Positions 62,612 to 64,000 of a stretch of 64,000 bases of DNA are shown piece by piece. The DNA lies in the NCBI RefSeq assembly GCF_001050135.1, contig NZ_CP012040.1, forward strand, positions 5,101,001 to 5,165,000. The letters run 5' to 3'. Position numbers and translations under genes: made by a program. The stretch is from Cyclobacterium amurskyense (GTDB lineage Bacteria; Bacteroidota; Bacteroidia; Cytophagales; Cyclobacteriaceae). The notes under the pieces are model-generated. The model did no database searches. It worked only from the letters and a program-made list of their open reading frames with translations, and was not told where the DNA came from. Positions within the stretch are counted from its first letter, which is position 1, and each line of letters begins with the position of its first letter.

Positions 62612-63712
62612 ATGAAGAAATTCCTTTCCCGATCCGGCCCAATAGTTCTTTCTGCTTTAATAATCATTGCATTGTATTTTTTAGTTATAGGACTCGTAGC
62701 CTCACAGAAAGTATTGGCACCGCTAGTTTTGGCTCTGGTGCTGGCTTTATTGGTCTATCCTATCGCACAGGTTTTGGAAAAAAGAGGGTTGCATAGAATA
62801 GTAAGTACCTCTTTTGTAGTAGGGATAGTTTTTGTAGGTTTTATAGGCATTTCTGCTATTATCTCTTTACAAGTAAGGTCTTTTTTGGAGGATGCGGAAG
62901 TTATGAAAGAGCGATTGAGCCCGGTTGCACAAAAAGTGGAGCTATTTGTTCTGGCTCATACCCCTCTGGAACGAAGCAAGTTAGAGGCTTATAAAACTAC
63001 TTATGGCCTAAATGGTGAAAAACTGAATGAAGAAGAAAAACCTTCAGAAGTAAAACAGGAAGAAGCATTTTCGATGTTGGGAAAAGTCATGGGTACAGCA
63101 GCTGACTTTCTCTTAATGTTTGTTTACCTCTTTTTCCTCATTCACTTTAGACATATGTTTTACACCTTTATCTTGAAGTTATTCCCTGATGATAGCAAAG
63201 AAAAAGTAAAAAGAGTGACCCACGATTCTGCTTTGGTGGTTAGACATTACCTTAATGGACGGTTGATTTTAATGGTTATTTTGGTGGTACTTTACAGTTT
63301 AGGGATGTGGATTTCAGGTGCAGAAGACTTTTTGTTGATTAGCTTTATTGCGGCCTTTCTTTCTTTGATTCCTTTTATAGGCAATATGGCAGGTTATGTT
63401 TTGGCTCTCTTTATAGGCTTGTTATCAGGAGGGGAATTCTATACTTTGGTGGGAATTTCAGCCACATTTTTGATTGTTCAATTTCTTGACTCTTATATTT
63501 TTCAACCCATTATACTGGGGAATAAAGTAGATGTGCATCCCTTTTTTATTATTTTAGCGGTTATTATCGGTAATGCCATTTGGGGTATCATAGGAATGGT
63601 TTTATCTATACCTATAATTGCCATTATTACTGTGGTCCTTCGTGAAACACCCGGTGCAGATGCATTTGCTTACCTACTCAGTAATGGAGAGGAAAGTAAA
63701 AGTAAGCGTTAA
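62612..63712 (+). CDS. AI-2E family transporter
   Basis: 366 residues with about eight membrane helices. It begins with paired helices (IVLSALIIIALYFLVIGLVASQKVLAPLVLALVLALLVYPIAQVLEKRG), typical of the family, and has a soluble segment at residues about 80-145. The C-terminal half carries conserved blocks YLFFLIHFRHMFYTFIL, FIAAFLSLIPFIGNMAGYVLALFIG and LDSYIFQPIILGNKVDVHPFFIILAVIIG. Family members include TqsA and various ion or metabolite exporters; the substrate is unknown. A small conserved gene follows 60 bp later. Confidence 0.92.
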   Translation: MKKFLSRSGPIVLSALIIIALYFLVIGLVASQKVLAPLVLALVLALLVYPIAQVLEKRGLHRIVSTSFVVGIVFVGFIGISAIISLQVRSFLEDAEVMKERLSPVAQKVELFVLAHTPLERSKLEAYKTTYGLNGEKLNEEEKPSEVKQEEAFSMLGKVMGTAADFLLMFVYLFFLIHFRHMFYTFILKLFPDDSKEKVKRVTHDSALVVRHYLNGRLILMVILVVLYSLGMWISGAEDFLLISFIAAFLSLIPFIGNMAGYVLALFIGLLSGGEFYTLVGISATFLIVQFLDSYIFQPIILGNKVDVHPFFIILAVIIGNAIWGIIGMVLSIPIIAIITVVLRETPGADAFAYLLSNGEESKSKR

Positions 63713-63772
63713 AAAAATAATTAAAGCGATTCTATCCTATACTACTTAACTGTTAAATAAATATTTTTCAAA

Positions 63773-64000
63773 ATGAAGATTCCAAGCCTGGCTAATATTA
63801 AAAAGGAACTGAAACAAAGGGATGAATCCGAATTGGTTGATTTGGTATTGCAACTAAGTAAATTAAGCCGTGACAATAAGGCTTTTGTGTACTTCAAACT
63901 TTTTGAAGCCGATAACCATGAATTGTATTTGACCATGGTGAAAGATGAACTGGAAGAGGCTTTCGAAAATGCAAATTTAAAAAGTTATTTTACGGCTAAA
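63773..64000 (+). CDS. Hypothetical protein, 5' part only (DUF6155-like)
   Basis: The frame starts MKIPSLANIKKELKQRDESELVDLVLQLSKLSRDNKAFVYF and stays open to the window end, so at least 76 residues are encoded and the gene is cut. The charged helical sequence has no signal or membrane segment. It resembles small Bacteroidota proteins of the DUF6155 kind, with low certainty. It starts 60 bp after the AI-2E transporter gene. Confidence 0.7.
   Translation, partial: MKIPSLANIKKELKQRDESELVDLVLQLSKLSRDNKAFVYFKLFEADNHELYLTMVKDELEEAFENANLKSYFTAK

Overview
The window looks like chromosomal DNA of a Bacteroidota bacterium, most likely a marine Cyclobacteriaceae member (Cyclobacterium-like). The evidence is AT-rich intergenic DNA, a SusC/SusD pair with an ECF sigma factor and a FecR anti-sigma factor, a CcsBA-type cytochrome c maturation protein, a possible TAnnTTTG promoter, and sulfatase and lyase genes for sulfated polysaccharide. 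The genus is inferred. No rRNA, tRNA, CRISPR array, prophage or complete insertion sequence was seen.

Layout. 1-2.0 kb: end of a MacB-type ABC permease and its ATPase. 2.2-4.9 kb: small secreted protein, SulP anion transporter and beta carbonic anhydrase (probable bicarbonate uptake). 5.1-12.6 kb, minus strand: a secreted hypothetical, then a nitrite-ammonification operon nrfH-nrfA-porin-ccsBA in which nrfH carries a frameshift and ccsBA an in-frame stop. 13.3-30.6 kb: ECF sigma factor, then a haem-protein module (PSCyt/DUF1549/DUF1553 protein, Tat-exported DUF1501 protein, membrane cytochrome with LRR-like and sugar-binding-like parts), FecR, SusC, SusD, and a second PSCyt/DUF1553 + DUF1501 pair. 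31.4-35.6 kb: BNR sialidase-like protein and a PQQ-cytochrome c dehydrogenase bounded by short direct repeats. 35.9-41.2 kb: decayed higBA toxin-antitoxin, SGNH hydrolase, AraC regulator, metallo-beta-lactamase-fold lipoprotein, alpha/beta hydrolase, amidohydrolase remnant. 41.4-46.9 kb: M28 peptidase, truC, mnmA and, divergently, a gluconokinase/6-phosphogluconate dehydrogenase fusion. 47-51.2 kb: iron uptake (TonB siderophore receptor, PepSY reductase-like protein, small membrane protein). 51.5-57.6 kb: GbsR/MarR-type regulator and an RND efflux operon sharing a palindromic operator. 57.8-64 kb: ACP-like protein lacking the phosphopantetheine serine, sulfatase and PL8 lyase (glycosaminoglycan-type degradation), orphan MbtH protein, AI-2E family transporter, start of a hypothetical gene.

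Three themes stand out. First, a 17-kb ECF/FecR/SusCD locus is bracketed by two homologous c-haem/DUF1501 modules, and a 40-bp ungapped motif occurs upstream of both halves; this is the best candidate here for an undescribed outer-membrane/periplasmic redox system. Second, a roughly 215-bp MITE-like intergenic repeat with terminal inverted repeats occurs several times; in two cases its end supplies a neighbouring gene's stop codon. Third, several genes carry single-base lesions (nrfH, ccsBA, the metallo-beta-lactamase signal peptide, higBA), which reflect either real decay or consensus errors.
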